Below are positions 7,246-13,939 of a DNA stretch of 20,004 nucleotides, piece after piece. The notes beneath the pieces are model-generated. The model was not told the origin of the DNA, ran no database searches, and saw only the letters and a program-made list of their open reading frames with translations. This DNA is from JBGQDM01 sp041495845 (GTDB taxonomy: Bacteria > Acidobacteriota > Terriglobia > Terriglobales > Acidobacteriaceae), in assembly GCA_041495845.1 (NCBI GenBank), contig JBGQDM010000060.1:1-20004 (forward strand), given 5' to 3'. The stretch's first letter is position 1, and each line of letters begins with the position of its first letter. The position numbers were made by a program, and so were the translations under genes.

Positions 7246-8474
7246 GCGAACTCCGCCAGCGGCAACTGTTCACTGGTGAATTCCGCCAGCGGCGCTTTCA
7301 GCGTGATGCGCGTATAGGTGGTGTTGCGCTCGGCGGGGATGCGGCCGGCTTCGAGGATCAGCGACTGAAAATCTTCCGGACTGAGATATTGCCCAGCAGT
7401 GGCGCCCGCTTCGCGCGAGATGTTTTCTTCCATGAGCGTGCCACCGTAGTCGTTGACGCCGGCCGCGAGGCAGAGCTGCGACAGTCCGCGGTTCAGCTTG
7501 ACCCATGAGACCTGAAGGTTGTTGATGGAACCCGCGAGCAGCACGCGGGCCAGCGCGTGGACTTTCAAATGTTCGGCGAGTGTGGCGCCGGCGCGCGCCA
7601 GTCCTTGCTGAAAGAGCAGCGTGTTCTGGTGCACGAAGCCGAGCGGCACAAACTCGGTGAAGCCGCCCGTCTCGTTCTGGATGCCGCGCAGCAAGCGCAT
7701 TTGCCGCACCCAGTGGTCGGGCGTCTCGCGGTGCCCGTACATCATTGTTGACGTGGTCGGAATGCCACAAGCGTGCGCGGTGCGGATCACTTCCGTCCAC
7801 TGCGCCGTGGTCAGCTTGTTGCGTGAGAGCACTTCGCGCACTTCGTCGTCGAGAATTTCCGCGGCGGTGCCGGGCATGGTGTCGAGCCCGTTGTCGCGCA
7901 GCATCTTCAGATAGTCGGCCAGCTTCATACCGGTGAGTTCCACGCCATAAACAATTTCCATGGGCGAAAAAGCGTGCACGTGCATGCCGGGCACGGCTTG
8001 CTTCACCGCGCGCAGGATGTCGCGGTAATAAAACGGTGGCAACCCGTGCGGCAGCCCGCCCTGAATACAGACTTCAGTGGCGCCGAGCTGCCACGCTTCC
8101 TGCGCCCGCCGCGCCATTTCTTCCAAGGTGAGGAAATAAGAATCCGCTTCGCGCGGACCGCGGCTGAAGGCGCAGAACTTGCAGCCGACAAAGCACACGT
8201 TGGTGAAATTAATGTTGCGATTGACGACGTAGGTGACCAGGTTGCCGGCGAGCTCTTGACGCAACAAGTTGGCGGCCACGAGCAAGCCCAGGAGGTCGTC
8301 GCCTTCGCTGTGGGCCAGGCGCGAGCCGTCGTCGAAACTCAGCGCGGCCGCGTCCTGCAGTTCGAGCGCGTGTTCGAGCGAGCGACGTACGTCGGAAGTC
8401 AGGCGCGGTGCAACCTCAGACCAGGAGAGCGAGGCAAATGATTCCAGTTCGGAGTTGGAGAGCAAACGAGTCAT
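7242..8474 (-). CDS. cofH: CofH: FO synthase subunit 2, radical SAM
   Basis: This 410-residue radical SAM protein has the cluster motif CFVGCKFC (Cys94, Cys98, Cys101). Its sequence follows the C-terminal half of actinobacterial FbiC: NRNINFTN, GATEVCIQGG, MHVHAFSPMEI, GLDTMPGTAAEILDDEVR, STMMYGH, GGFTEFVPL, GGTLMEE. CofH joins a tyrosine-derived radical to the pyrimidine precursor; with CofG it makes FO, the deazaflavin core of F420. The related MqnE and MqnC fit less well. AGGGG lies five bases before the ATG. It follows the CHAD gene after a 50-bp gap and overlaps the npdG-like gene. The separate CofG half is not here, so this is not a fused FbiC. Confidence 0.94.
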   Translation of the reverse strand: MTRLLSNSELESFASLSWSEVAPRLTSDVRRSLEHALELQDAAALSFDDGSRLAHSEGDDLLGLLVAANLLRQELAGNLVTYVVNRNINFTNVCFVGCKFCAFSRGPREADSYFLTLEEMARRAQEAWQLGATEVCIQGGLPHGLPPFYYRDILRAVKQAVPGMHVHAFSPMEIVYGVELTGMKLADYLKMLRDNGLDTMPGTAAEILDDEVREVLSRNKLTTAQWTEVIRTAHACGIPTTSTMMYGHRETPDHWVRQMRLLRGIQNETGGFTEFVPLGFVHQNTLLFQQGLARAGATLAEHLKVHALARVLLAGSINNLQVSWVKLNRGLSQLCLAAGVNDYGGTLMEENISREAGATAGQYLSPEDFQSLILEAGRIPAERNTTYTRITLKAPLAEFTSEQLPLAEFA

Positions 8475-8524
8475 GAGTTCCCCTTAGGAAGAACATTGAT
8501 TGTAGGACGGCGGAAGAGGAGCGT

Positions 8525-9997
8525 CTACTGGCTGGAGCGGCCGCGCCCCGGTTTTGGTGCAGGCTTTGGCCGCGCGGGGCGCACCACCAACGGTCGGCGC
8601 AGCACGGTTTCCAGCAAATACGCAGCTCCGGCCACACGCTCGCCTGCGGTGGCAGTTGCCCGCAACCCTTCGGCCTCGAGGACCACGGTCTCGGCGCCAC
8701 GCGTGAGCCGGAGAGCACGAACCCCGTGCGTGACCAACGCGCACGCGAGCCGCGCAGTTCCCGCCAGAGCCCGCGCTCGACGCTGCTCGGAACGCGGCAC
8801 CCGGCGCAGAAGTGCGTGCCCGGCTTTGGGCGGAGCGCCGCGATGGTAGCGCGCCACGAGCGCGGTGAGCAGCCAGTCTTCCTGTGTCCAGCCGAGGGGA
8901 ACAGGCATGGCAGCGATCCGTCGCGCGGAGCGCTTGTGATGACCGGTGCGGTTTTTCTCCGCGCCAATGTTCTGCAGCAGGCAGCCGGTGCGCAGGATTT
9001 CCCGATCACGGCGACCGCATTTTGCAAGAACGTTCGCTGCTTGCAAACCGTCCCACAATTGCAGCGCGATGCGACCGGCCTGCTGCGCTTCGAGCGAGTT
9101 GCCGTGCGAGAAAGCAGCGATGCGCTGAAAACGGGCGAGCAGCGCGCGTTCCTGAGCTTCGCCGTGGGGAAGGCCGTGGCGCCAGGTATGCCAAAGAGAA
9201 TCCGGGCCAACCATCTTCGTGCGATAACGGACGAGGCGTTGGGTACGGGCGGCGGTGATGCGCTCGTGCCAGTGTGCGAGCCCGGCGGCATCGTCCCAGT
9301 TCAGGCCGCGCACCTGCTCCCACAACACGTCGAGATCGTGGACTTCGCCGAGCGCATCCTGCATTTCTTTGAGGTCAGCGCCCCAGAGCGCGTGGCGTTC
9401 GGGCAAGAAATTCTCCACCGTGTAGCGAAAGCGTTTGATGCCGATGCGGAGTGTGTGCCACGCAGTCTGGCTGCCGCTGCGCAGCGCCCGGCGATGCAGT
9501 TCGCGGGCCTCGTGCCACCGCTCGAGCGCGAGGTATTGAAACACGGCGCCCTCGAGCGGCACGCGGGCGGCGTGATGGCTGAGATGAGCGATAAAGCTCC
9601 GCCACTCGGACTCGTCGAAGCGCGCAACGGCTTCGGCGGCGGTGGTTTTGTGGGCGGACTCGCGCACGTGGAGCACGCCGGTGAGCGCGAGCGCCAGCGG
9701 GTCATCGTTGGGAGCGAGTTGCGACAGCCATTCCAACATGACCTGTAGATCGCGCAGCTCGCCGAGAGCGCGGAAGACGCGGCCGCCGGCCTTTTTCATG
9801 CGCGACCAGAGCAGGTCGGGATCGAGCGAGCGGAAACCGTCGGCCATAGAGCGGCAGCGGCGAATGGCGACGCGGAGATCATGGACGGCATCAGGCGCGA
9901 AGTCCTGCGCCGCTTTGTGGCGCTCCTCGGTGACGCGCTCCATCCAGTAGGCAAGGCCGGAGCGGCTGGTGGCGGGTTTCTTCGGCGAATGCGGCAT
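8525..9997 (-). CDS. CHAD domain protein with degenerate Ppx/GppA-type C-terminal domain
   Basis: This 490-residue protein has two parts. Residues about 15-290 form a CHAD domain: the two paired-helix motifs VHDLRVAIRRCRS (38-50) and HTLRIGIKRFRYTVE (181-195) line the basic pocket known to bind polyphosphate. Residues about 300-455 resemble the C-terminal helical domain of exopolyphosphatase Ppx/GppA: CLLQNIG (339-345), HHKRSARRI (353-361), LVARYHRGAPPK (380-391). In Ppx the first motif reads LLHD or LLHE; here it is LLQN, so the metal-binding pair is gone. A Pro/Lys/Arg tail ends the protein. No ppk or full-length ppx is in view. It lies 119 bp after the phoU-like gene and 50 bp before cofH, all on one strand. 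Confidence 0.88.
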   Translation of the reverse strand: MPHSPKKPATSRSGLAYWMERVTEERHKAAQDFAPDAVHDLRVAIRRCRSMADGFRSLDPDLLWSRMKKAGGRVFRALGELRDLQVMLEWLSQLAPNDDPLALALTGVLHVRESAHKTTAAEAVARFDESEWRSFIAHLSHHAARVPLEGAVFQYLALERWHEARELHRRALRSGSQTAWHTLRIGIKRFRYTVENFLPERHALWGADLKEMQDALGEVHDLDVLWEQVRGLNWDDAAGLAHWHERITAARTQRLVRYRTKMVGPDSLWHTWRHGLPHGEAQERALLARFQRIAAFSHGNSLEAQQAGRIALQLWDGLQAANVLAKCGRRDREILRTGCLLQNIGAEKNRTGHHKRSARRIAAMPVPLGWTQEDWLLTALVARYHRGAPPKAGHALLRRVPRSEQRRARALAGTARLACALVTHGVRALRLTRGAETVVLEAEGLRATATAGERVAGAAYLLETVLRRPLVVRPARPKPAPKPGRGRSSQ

Positions 9998-10116
9998 TTG
10001 TTTTCATTGGAAATGAGAAGTGAGAAGGGCGCAAGGGCGGGAGCAACGGAAGGGGAGGGAGCGGGGAATCCCTTTCGCTTCGGCTCGCGGGCGGGGGTGC
10101 CCGCGCCACACAAGAA
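9998..10116. other. Short gap with GC-rich repeat-like sequence
   Basis: This 119-bp gap between the phoU-like and CHAD genes is purine-rich next to the CHAD start. Near 10086-10111 it carries GCGGGCGGGGGTGCCCGCGC followed by CACAC, similar in style to the GC-rich repeat debris at 10860-11225. I see no promoter or gene in it. Confidence 0.4.
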
Positions 10117-10809
10117 TCACACGCGCTTCTTTGCGGTGTGGCGAATGCTACGGCGCTCGATGAGGTGGACGAGTTCTTCGGCGAGGTTGGTGGCGTGGTC
10201 GCCGGCGCGTTCGAGGCATTGGGCCATCATGATCAGGTCCATGCGAATCTCTTTGCCGCCGCCGAGTTGGTCTTTGAAGACGCTCTGGCGGAGATGGTCC
10301 ATGTCGGCGTCGACGCGGAGGACGACGCCGGCAGCAGAAGCGTCGCGCTGGCGCAAGCCTTTGTGAATGCCCCGGACCATGCGTTCAAGAATTTCTGCCA
10401 TCTCCTCCAGCTGAGCCGCTTGTCTGGGCGCGAGCGGTTTCTCGGGGACGTGCACTCGCTGCGTGACCCACCAGACGAGATCGCCAATGCGTTCCAGATC
10501 AGTGATGAAGCGCAGGGAAGCGATGAGTTCACGGGCGGTCTGTTCTTCGGTGCCGGTAATGGCGTGGGGAAGTTCTTCATCGACCTGGCGCTCCAGGGTG
10601 TCGAGTTCGCGCTCGCAGTCTTTGACGGCCAGGAAGGCCATGCGGGAAGAAGTGTGCATGAATTCGCGGAGGTTGGAGACGGCGTCTGCTGCGATGAGAA
10701 AGCCGCGGGCGGCGCGGGCGGCGAGTTCGTGGCCGAATGGAGTGGCACGACCGTTGATGGGGCCGTCTTTCCTGGTCTTCCTCGCAGCGGCGGCCGAGCG
10801 AACGGGCAT
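10117..10809 (-). CDS. PhoU-domain protein
   Basis: This 230-residue all-helical protein carries two PhoU repeats, marked by ITDLERIGDLVWWV (102-115) and CLERAGDHATNLAEELVHLIE (198-218), the metal-binding E/D-rich PhoU signature. PhoU proteins restrain phosphate uptake through PstSCAB and PhoR. No pst genes are nearby, so this may serve another phosphate or polyphosphate process with the adjacent CHAD protein. The frame is open up to 10995, but those upstream codons come from intergenic repeats. I chose ATG 10809, where the conserved-looking protein starts; an in-frame GTG at 10818 is also possible. No clear ribosome site is visible. Confidence 0.87.
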   Translation of the reverse strand: MPVRSAAAARKTRKDGPINGRATPFGHELAARAARGFLIAADAVSNLREFMHTSSRMAFLAVKDCERELDTLERQVDEELPHAITGTEEQTARELIASLRFITDLERIGDLVWWVTQRVHVPEKPLAPRQAAQLEEMAEILERMVRGIHKGLRQRDASAAGVVLRVDADMDHLRQSVFKDQLGGGKEIRMDLIMMAQCLERAGDHATNLAEELVHLIERRSIRHTAKKRV

Positions 10810-10872
10810 GGTAGTCACGATAATCGCACCGGGGCCGGGGATTGTGTGAAATTTCTGTAAACGGAGAAAAGC

Positions 10873-11003
10873 CTGCCACGGATTTACGGATGAGCACGGA
10901 TGGGGAGAACGGGCGAAAATCTTAAAACGCAGAGAACGCAGAGAAAAGCCGCAGAGAACGCAGAGAAAAGCTGCCACGGATTTGCGGATGAGCACGGATG
11001 GGG
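10873..11003. repeat. Paired 33-bp intergenic repeats around a tandem 22-bp repeat
   Basis: A 33-bp unit containing CTGCCACGGATTT, GGATGAGCACGGATG and GGG occurs at 10873-10905 and 10971-11003 with one difference (A/G at its 14th base). Between them a 21-bp unit beginning GCAGAGAACGCAGAG is present at 10929-10949 and again, identical, at 10951-10971. The same wording is common in intergenic spacers of Acidobacteriota and related genomes (recalled, not searched). Nothing here looks coding. Confidence 0.8.
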
Positions 11004-11225
11004 CGCAGGGAGCGCCTCAGGTATCTGGGGGGCGGGGCCTGAAGGCGCGTCACGAGTCGGGGTGGTTTCGTCGCCAGGCCTGAAGGCCTGCCCTGATACG
11101 AAGCTGACGGAGCTGCGCTCCGCCGGGCAGGTGAGGGCACTTGCCCCTACGAAAAGCAAAGGCGCGCGCGGGCGGGGGCCCTTCGCTTCGCTCGAGGGCA
11201 AGCTGCCCGCCACAAGACCCCACGC
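11004..11225. repeat. REP-like GC-rich repeat debris
   Basis: This stretch, with the paired repeats before it, fills the 416-bp gap between the MoaD-like and PhoU-like genes. It holds nested inverted repeats: CCTGCCC (11087-11093) with GGGCAGG (11125-11131), enclosing CGGAGC-tgc-GCTCCG (11108-11122). Phrases such as GGCCTGAAGGCCTG and GGGCACTTGCCCC add to the repetitive look. I see no gene. It may contain the terminator of the thrC-like/MoaD-like operon, but no hairpin with a T-run is evident. Confidence 0.55.
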
Positions 11226-11501
11226 TCATCCGCCGGCGATCGAGGGGAGCAGCATGACTTCGTCATTTTCCGCAAAGCGGTAGGTGGCGCCGCCGAGAAA
11301 GCGGATGTCTTCTTCGTTGACGTAAACGTTGACAAAGCGGCGGAGCTGGCCTTGTTCGTCGCGTAGGCGGGCGGCGAGTTCGGGGAACTTCTCCTGTAGC
11401 GCCGCCAGCAGACCAGCGAGATCGGCGGCATCGCACAGCAGAACCGGTTGCTCGCGCGTGAAACGACGGAACGCAGTGGGAATGTGGACGCGGATGTTCA
11501 T
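11226..11501 (-). CDS. MoaD/ThiS-family sulfur carrier protein
   Basis: This 91-residue beta-grasp protein begins MNIRVHIPTAFRRFT, has the LLAALQEKFPELAARL helix and FVNVYVNEEDIRFL strand, and ends LLPSIAGG. The C-terminal Gly-Gly is the residue pair that an E1-like enzyme adenylates and converts to a thiocarboxylate. The ATG overlaps the stop of the threonine synthase-like gene as ATGA, so the two are translated together. No MoeB/ThiF-type activator, MoaE or ThiG is in the window, so molybdopterin or thiamin roles are not supported. A role as sulfur donor to the upstream PLP enzyme, as CysO is to CysM in Mycobacterium, is the best inference. Confidence 0.9.
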   Translation of the reverse strand: MNIRVHIPTAFRRFTREQPVLLCDAADLAGLLAALQEKFPELAARLRDEQGQLRRFVNVYVNEEDIRFLGGATYRFAENDEVMLLPSIAGG

Positions 11502-12754
11502 GCCGGCACCTCGGTGGGCAGCGTGGCTCCGGCTTCCCGCAGGTAAGCTTCGAAGTCAGCCAGGCGCGGCGCGACTGCCGGCTGTGCCGGGGCGGGCCTG
11601 ACGGCGTCCAGGGTCTTGAGACCGTTGCCCGAGATGACAAGCACGGTTGTTTCATTGGGCTTAATACGGCCCTGAGCGAAGAGTTTTTGTGCGACGCCCG
11701 TGGTTACGCCGCCAGCGGTTTCAGTGAACACGCCTTCGGTGTGAGCAAGCAGTTCGATACCGCTGACGATTTCCGCATCGGTGACGTCTTCCGCCCAGCC
11801 GCCACTGTTGGTGATGGTCTGGATGGCGTAAGGGCCGTCGGCAGGATTGCCGATGGCGAGGGAACGGGCGATGGTGGCGGGTTTCTGCGGCTCGATTTCT
11901 GTCCGGCCACGCTTGACGGCGGTGGAAATGGGCGAACAGCCGGTGGCTTGCGCGCCGAAAAATCGCACCGGCTTGTCTTCGACGAGTCCGGTTTTGATCA
12001 ACTCCTGAAATGCTTTGTGAATTTTGGTAAGGAGCGAACCGCCCGCCATGGGCACGACCACATTGTCAGGCAGGCACCAGCCCAGTTGTTCGGCAATCTC
12101 AAAGCCGACTGTCTTCGAACCTTCGGCGTAGTACGGACGCAGGTTCACGTTGACCAGGGCCCAGCGATACCGGTCGGCAACCTGAGAGCAGAGGCGATTC
12201 ACCTGATCGTAGTTGCCGGCGATGCGAACAACACGTGCGCCGTAAATTTGTGTGCCGAGGATTTTCGCGGATTCCAGATCGTCCGGGACGAAGATCCAGG
12301 CTTCCAGGCCCGCGCGGGCAGCCTGTGCGGCAACCGCATTGGCGAGATTGCCGGTGGAAGCGCAGCCGATGACGTTGAATCCGAAACGCCGGGCTTGCAC
12401 CAGCGCGGTGGAGACGACCCGGTCTTTGAAACTGAGCGTTGGACTGCACACCGCGTCGTTCTTCACATAGAGATTTCCAGCCTGGAAAACCCGGGCGAGG
12501 CGGGGTGCTTCGAGCAAGGGTGTGAAACCGGTGCGGCCGCCAGGATTTTCCTGGGGCGGGAGCGGGAGAAATTCCCGGTAGCGCCAGAGATTCGGTTCGC
12601 GGCGGGCAATGCGTTCGCGGGTCACGCGGGAGCGGATGAATTCGTAGTCGTAGACCACGTCGAGAGGCGAAAAGCAGGCTTGGCAAATGGAGGTGGGCTG
12701 GTTGCCCCAGTTGGCGCCGCATTCGCGGCAGGCAAGGGAATAATGTTCGGTCAT
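11498..12754 (-). CDS. thrC: Threonine synthase-like PLP enzyme with zinc ribbon
   Basis: This 418-residue fold-type II PLP enzyme starts with a CxxC pair (Cys9, Cys12) and a second pair (Cys24, Cys27), an N-terminal zinc ribbon. The PLP lysine is Lys110 in SPTLSFKDRVV, followed by CASTGNLANAVAA, VPMAGGSLL and GVFTETAGGVTTGV. Classical ThrC has TGSFKDRG at the lysine and SSGN in the phosphate loop; this variant has LSFKDRVV and STGN. ThrC makes threonine from O-phosphohomoserine. The overlapping sulfur-carrier gene raises the alternative of a sulfur-transfer reaction. ATG 12754 is preferred over TTG 12766, which has no well-spaced ribosome site. Expression is probably controlled by the attenuator upstream. 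Confidence 0.9.
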   Translation of the reverse strand: MTEHYSLACRECGANWGNQPTSICQACFSPLDVVYDYEFIRSRVTRERIARREPNLWRYREFLPLPPQENPGGRTGFTPLLEAPRLARVFQAGNLYVKNDAVCSPTLSFKDRVVSTALVQARRFGFNVIGCASTGNLANAVAAQAARAGLEAWIFVPDDLESAKILGTQIYGARVVRIAGNYDQVNRLCSQVADRYRWALVNVNLRPYYAEGSKTVGFEIAEQLGWCLPDNVVVPMAGGSLLTKIHKAFQELIKTGLVEDKPVRFFGAQATGCSPISTAVKRGRTEIEPQKPATIARSLAIGNPADGPYAIQTITNSGGWAEDVTDAEIVSGIELLAHTEGVFTETAGGVTTGVAQKLFAQGRIKPNETTVLVISGNGLKTLDAVRPAPAQPAVAPRLADFEAYLREAGATLPTEVPA

Positions 12755-12789
12755 CAGCGTTCTCAATTCTCCGCGGGATTTTCCGCAGC

Positions 12790-12825
12790 AAAATAAAAAC
12801 CCACCGCCGGTAGGGTGGTGGGTTT
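12790..12825 (-). terminator. Intrinsic terminator in the thrC leader (attenuator region 3:4)
   Basis: On the minus strand AAACCCACC (12825-12817) pairs perfectly with GGTGGGTTT (12805-12797) around an 11-base loop, followed by a T-run broken once (TTTTTATTTT). It lies between the promoter at about 13000 and the ATG at 12754, so it would stop transcripts before the thrC-like gene. Its 5' arm can instead pair with the end of the leader ORF. Confidence 0.85.
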
Positions 12826-12850
12826 CGAAGTCTTGAAATTTGCGACTCTT

Positions 12851-12955
12851 CTAGGAACTACCCTCCACCAGTTGGAAGTGAGTACGCATGGCCATGGTGG
12901 AGCAAATGCCGGAAATCAGCATGGAGAGCGCGCCGCAGTGGAGATTACAAGTCAT
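12851..12955 (-). CDS. Leader peptide of the thrC-MoaD operon (34 residues)
   Basis: ATG 12955 to TAG 12851 encodes 34 residues, starting MTCNLHCGAL and ending HFQLVEGSS. The critical middle reads ICSTMAMRTH (17-26). It holds four Met, three Thr and three Cys among 34 residues. Codons 18-20 cover attenuator region 1, and codons 29-32 cover region 2. A ribosome paused at Thr20, Met21 or Met23 would mask region 1 and leave region 2 free, allowing readthrough. One that reaches the stop would cover region 2 and permit termination. There is no clear ribosome site; the ATG lies only a dozen or so bases after the predicted transcript start, so initiation may be nearly leaderless. Confidence 0.65.
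   Translation of the reverse strand: MTCNLHCGALSMLISGICSTMAMRTHFQLVEGSS
12860..12902 (-). promoter_or_regulatory. Attenuator regions 1 and 2 (anti-antiterminator and antiterminator arm)
   Basis: Region 1, CTCCACC (12902-12896), can pair perfectly with region 2, GGTGGAG (12869-12863). Extended region 2, GGTGGAGGGT (12869-12860), can pair at 9 of 10 positions with region 3, ACCCACCACC (12823-12814), which is the 5' side of the terminator. The 1:2, 2:3 and 3:4 pairings are mutually exclusive, the standard design of ribosome-mediated attenuation. Both regions 1 and 2 lie within the leader ORF. Confidence 0.75.
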
Positions 12956-12970
12956 GAAGATGTTCGAAAG

Positions 12971-13000
12971 AACATAACGGAGTGGGGACGGCGGTGTCAA
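12971..13000 (-). promoter_or_regulatory. Promoter of the leader-thrC-MoaD operon
   Basis: On the minus strand a perfect -35 TTGACA (13000-12995) is followed by TTATGT at 17 bases (12977-12972) or TATGTT at 18 bases (12976-12971). A small dyad TGTTC-gaaa-GAACA (12961-12974) overlaps the -10 and predicted start. It is the best sigma-70-like promoter in the window, and it precedes the leader ORF and attenuator. Confidence 0.78.
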
Positions 13001-13085
13001 GCGAGCCCCCTGTTCCGGCAATGGTACAGTTTGAACCCACGCTGTAGGACAGTGGTGCCCGCTGCCGTGATCTCTGGAGGCAAGA

Positions 13086-13523
13086 ATGAAAGCATCTATG
13101 TTGTATCGAATCGCCGCTGTTCTTCTGCTGCTTTTCACGGTAGGACATACACTCGGCTTTCGCCAGTCCGATCCCAAATGGGGAGTTGATGCCCTTCTTG
13201 GCTCAATGCGGTCAATTCACTTTGACGTGCAGGGGTTCAACCGTACGTATTGGGACCTCTTTGTGGCGGCCGGATTCTCTGTCGGCGTGTTTTATCTATT
13301 CGCGGCGATATTGGCATGGCAGCTAGGTGGCCTTCCGGCAGCGACTTTGGCGCTCATGCGCGGCACGGCGTGGGCGTTCGCCCTTTCCTTTGCCGCCATC
13401 ACACTTGTGAGCTGGAGATACCTCTTTATCCTCCCGATCGTTTTCTCATTCGTGATTACATTATGTTTGACCGCGGCGGCCTGGCTTTCAGCGAAGCCGG
13501 TTTCCATGCCACCATCGCGATAG
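13086..13523 (+). CDS. Small four-helix membrane protein (LIC_13387-like)
   Basis: This 145-residue protein has four hydrophobic segments, at about residues 5-23, 57-78, 87-107 and 112-136. Between the first two is a conserved-looking stretch GFRQSDPKWGVDALLGSMRS, then HFDVQGFNRTYWDLFVAAGFSVG. That pattern recalls a widespread uncharacterised membrane family named after Leptospira LIC_13387; the match is from memory. GGAGG lies five bases before the ATG. It diverges from the thrC operon, with about 85 bp between the two likely promoter zones. No function is assigned. Confidence 0.8.
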   Translation: MKASMLYRIAAVLLLLFTVGHTLGFRQSDPKWGVDALLGSMRSIHFDVQGFNRTYWDLFVAAGFSVGVFYLFAAILAWQLGGLPAATLALMRGTAWAFALSFAAITLVSWRYLFILPIVFSFVITLCLTAAAWLSAKPVSMPPSR

Positions 13524-13620
13524 TGAGGTCCGAGGATTCAAACTGCACCACTACCCCCTGTTCCGGAGCGCGCTACATTTCCTTTACTGCGAGCAGCAGG
13601 GAAGCGGCTACCATCGTTCC

Positions 13621-13875
13621 ATGAGCGTTTATGAGGACCGCAAAGAAGAACTGGAACGCCACGAGATAATGATGGGCGTGCCCCGGGGAAGGTTGGCGGT
13701 GACGCTGGACATGATCACGGATGCCATGACGCTGGTGGGTCAGCACGGAGTTTACTGCCAGAGCCAGCGCTGGGTAGGGAAGCCCGCGATGGATGTACAG
13801 CTGGTTCTGAAAAGCCTGACGGACGCGAAGGAGTTGGTGCAGGGCGTGATGGAGGAACTGAAGCGGACGAATTGA
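13621..13875 (+). CDS. Small hypothetical protein, 84 residues
   Basis: I do not recognise this protein. It begins MSVYEDRKEELERHEIMMG, is soluble and mostly helical by eye, has a Gly/Trp-containing centre (HGVYCQSQRWVGKP) and ends in a charged helix (KELVQGVMEELKRTN). Third-position GC use and the plausible amphipathic pattern suggest real coding. The ribosome site is weak (GGGAAG well upstream). It follows the membrane protein gene by 97 bp on the same strand and could share its transcript. The gap between them holds nothing notable. Confidence 0.55.
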   Translation: MSVYEDRKEELERHEIMMGVPRGRLAVTLDMITDAMTLVGQHGVYCQSQRWVGKPAMDVQLVLKSLTDAKELVQGVMEELKRTN

Positions 13876-13939
13876 GTCCGCACGATAGAATTGTGGCTGC
13901 TAAGGCAGGGAAAAACAAACCCCACCGTGGATGGTAACG

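Noticed and set aside
7242..8474. Menaquinone (futalosine) enzyme MqnE or MqnC instead of CofH
   Set aside because: Motifs such as STMMYGH, GGFTEFVPL and PGTAAEILDDEVR track the FbiC C-terminal half closely, and the npdG-like neighbour supports F420.
8726..9748. Plus-strand open frame of 340 codons
   Set aside because: It is antisense to the CHAD gene, whose helix motifs are clear.
10810..10995. N-terminal extension of the PhoU-domain frame
   Set aside because: Those codons come from intergenic repeats (33-bp and 21-bp units), not from the PhoU protein.
11687..12796. Plus-strand open frame of 369 codons
   Set aside because: It is antisense to the thrC-like gene and runs into its leader terminator; no recognisable protein.
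12851..13177. Minus-strand frame of 108 codons containing the leader peptide
   Set aside because: Its 5' part lies upstream of the -35 box and antisense to the membrane protein gene; only the last 34 codons fit the predicted transcript.
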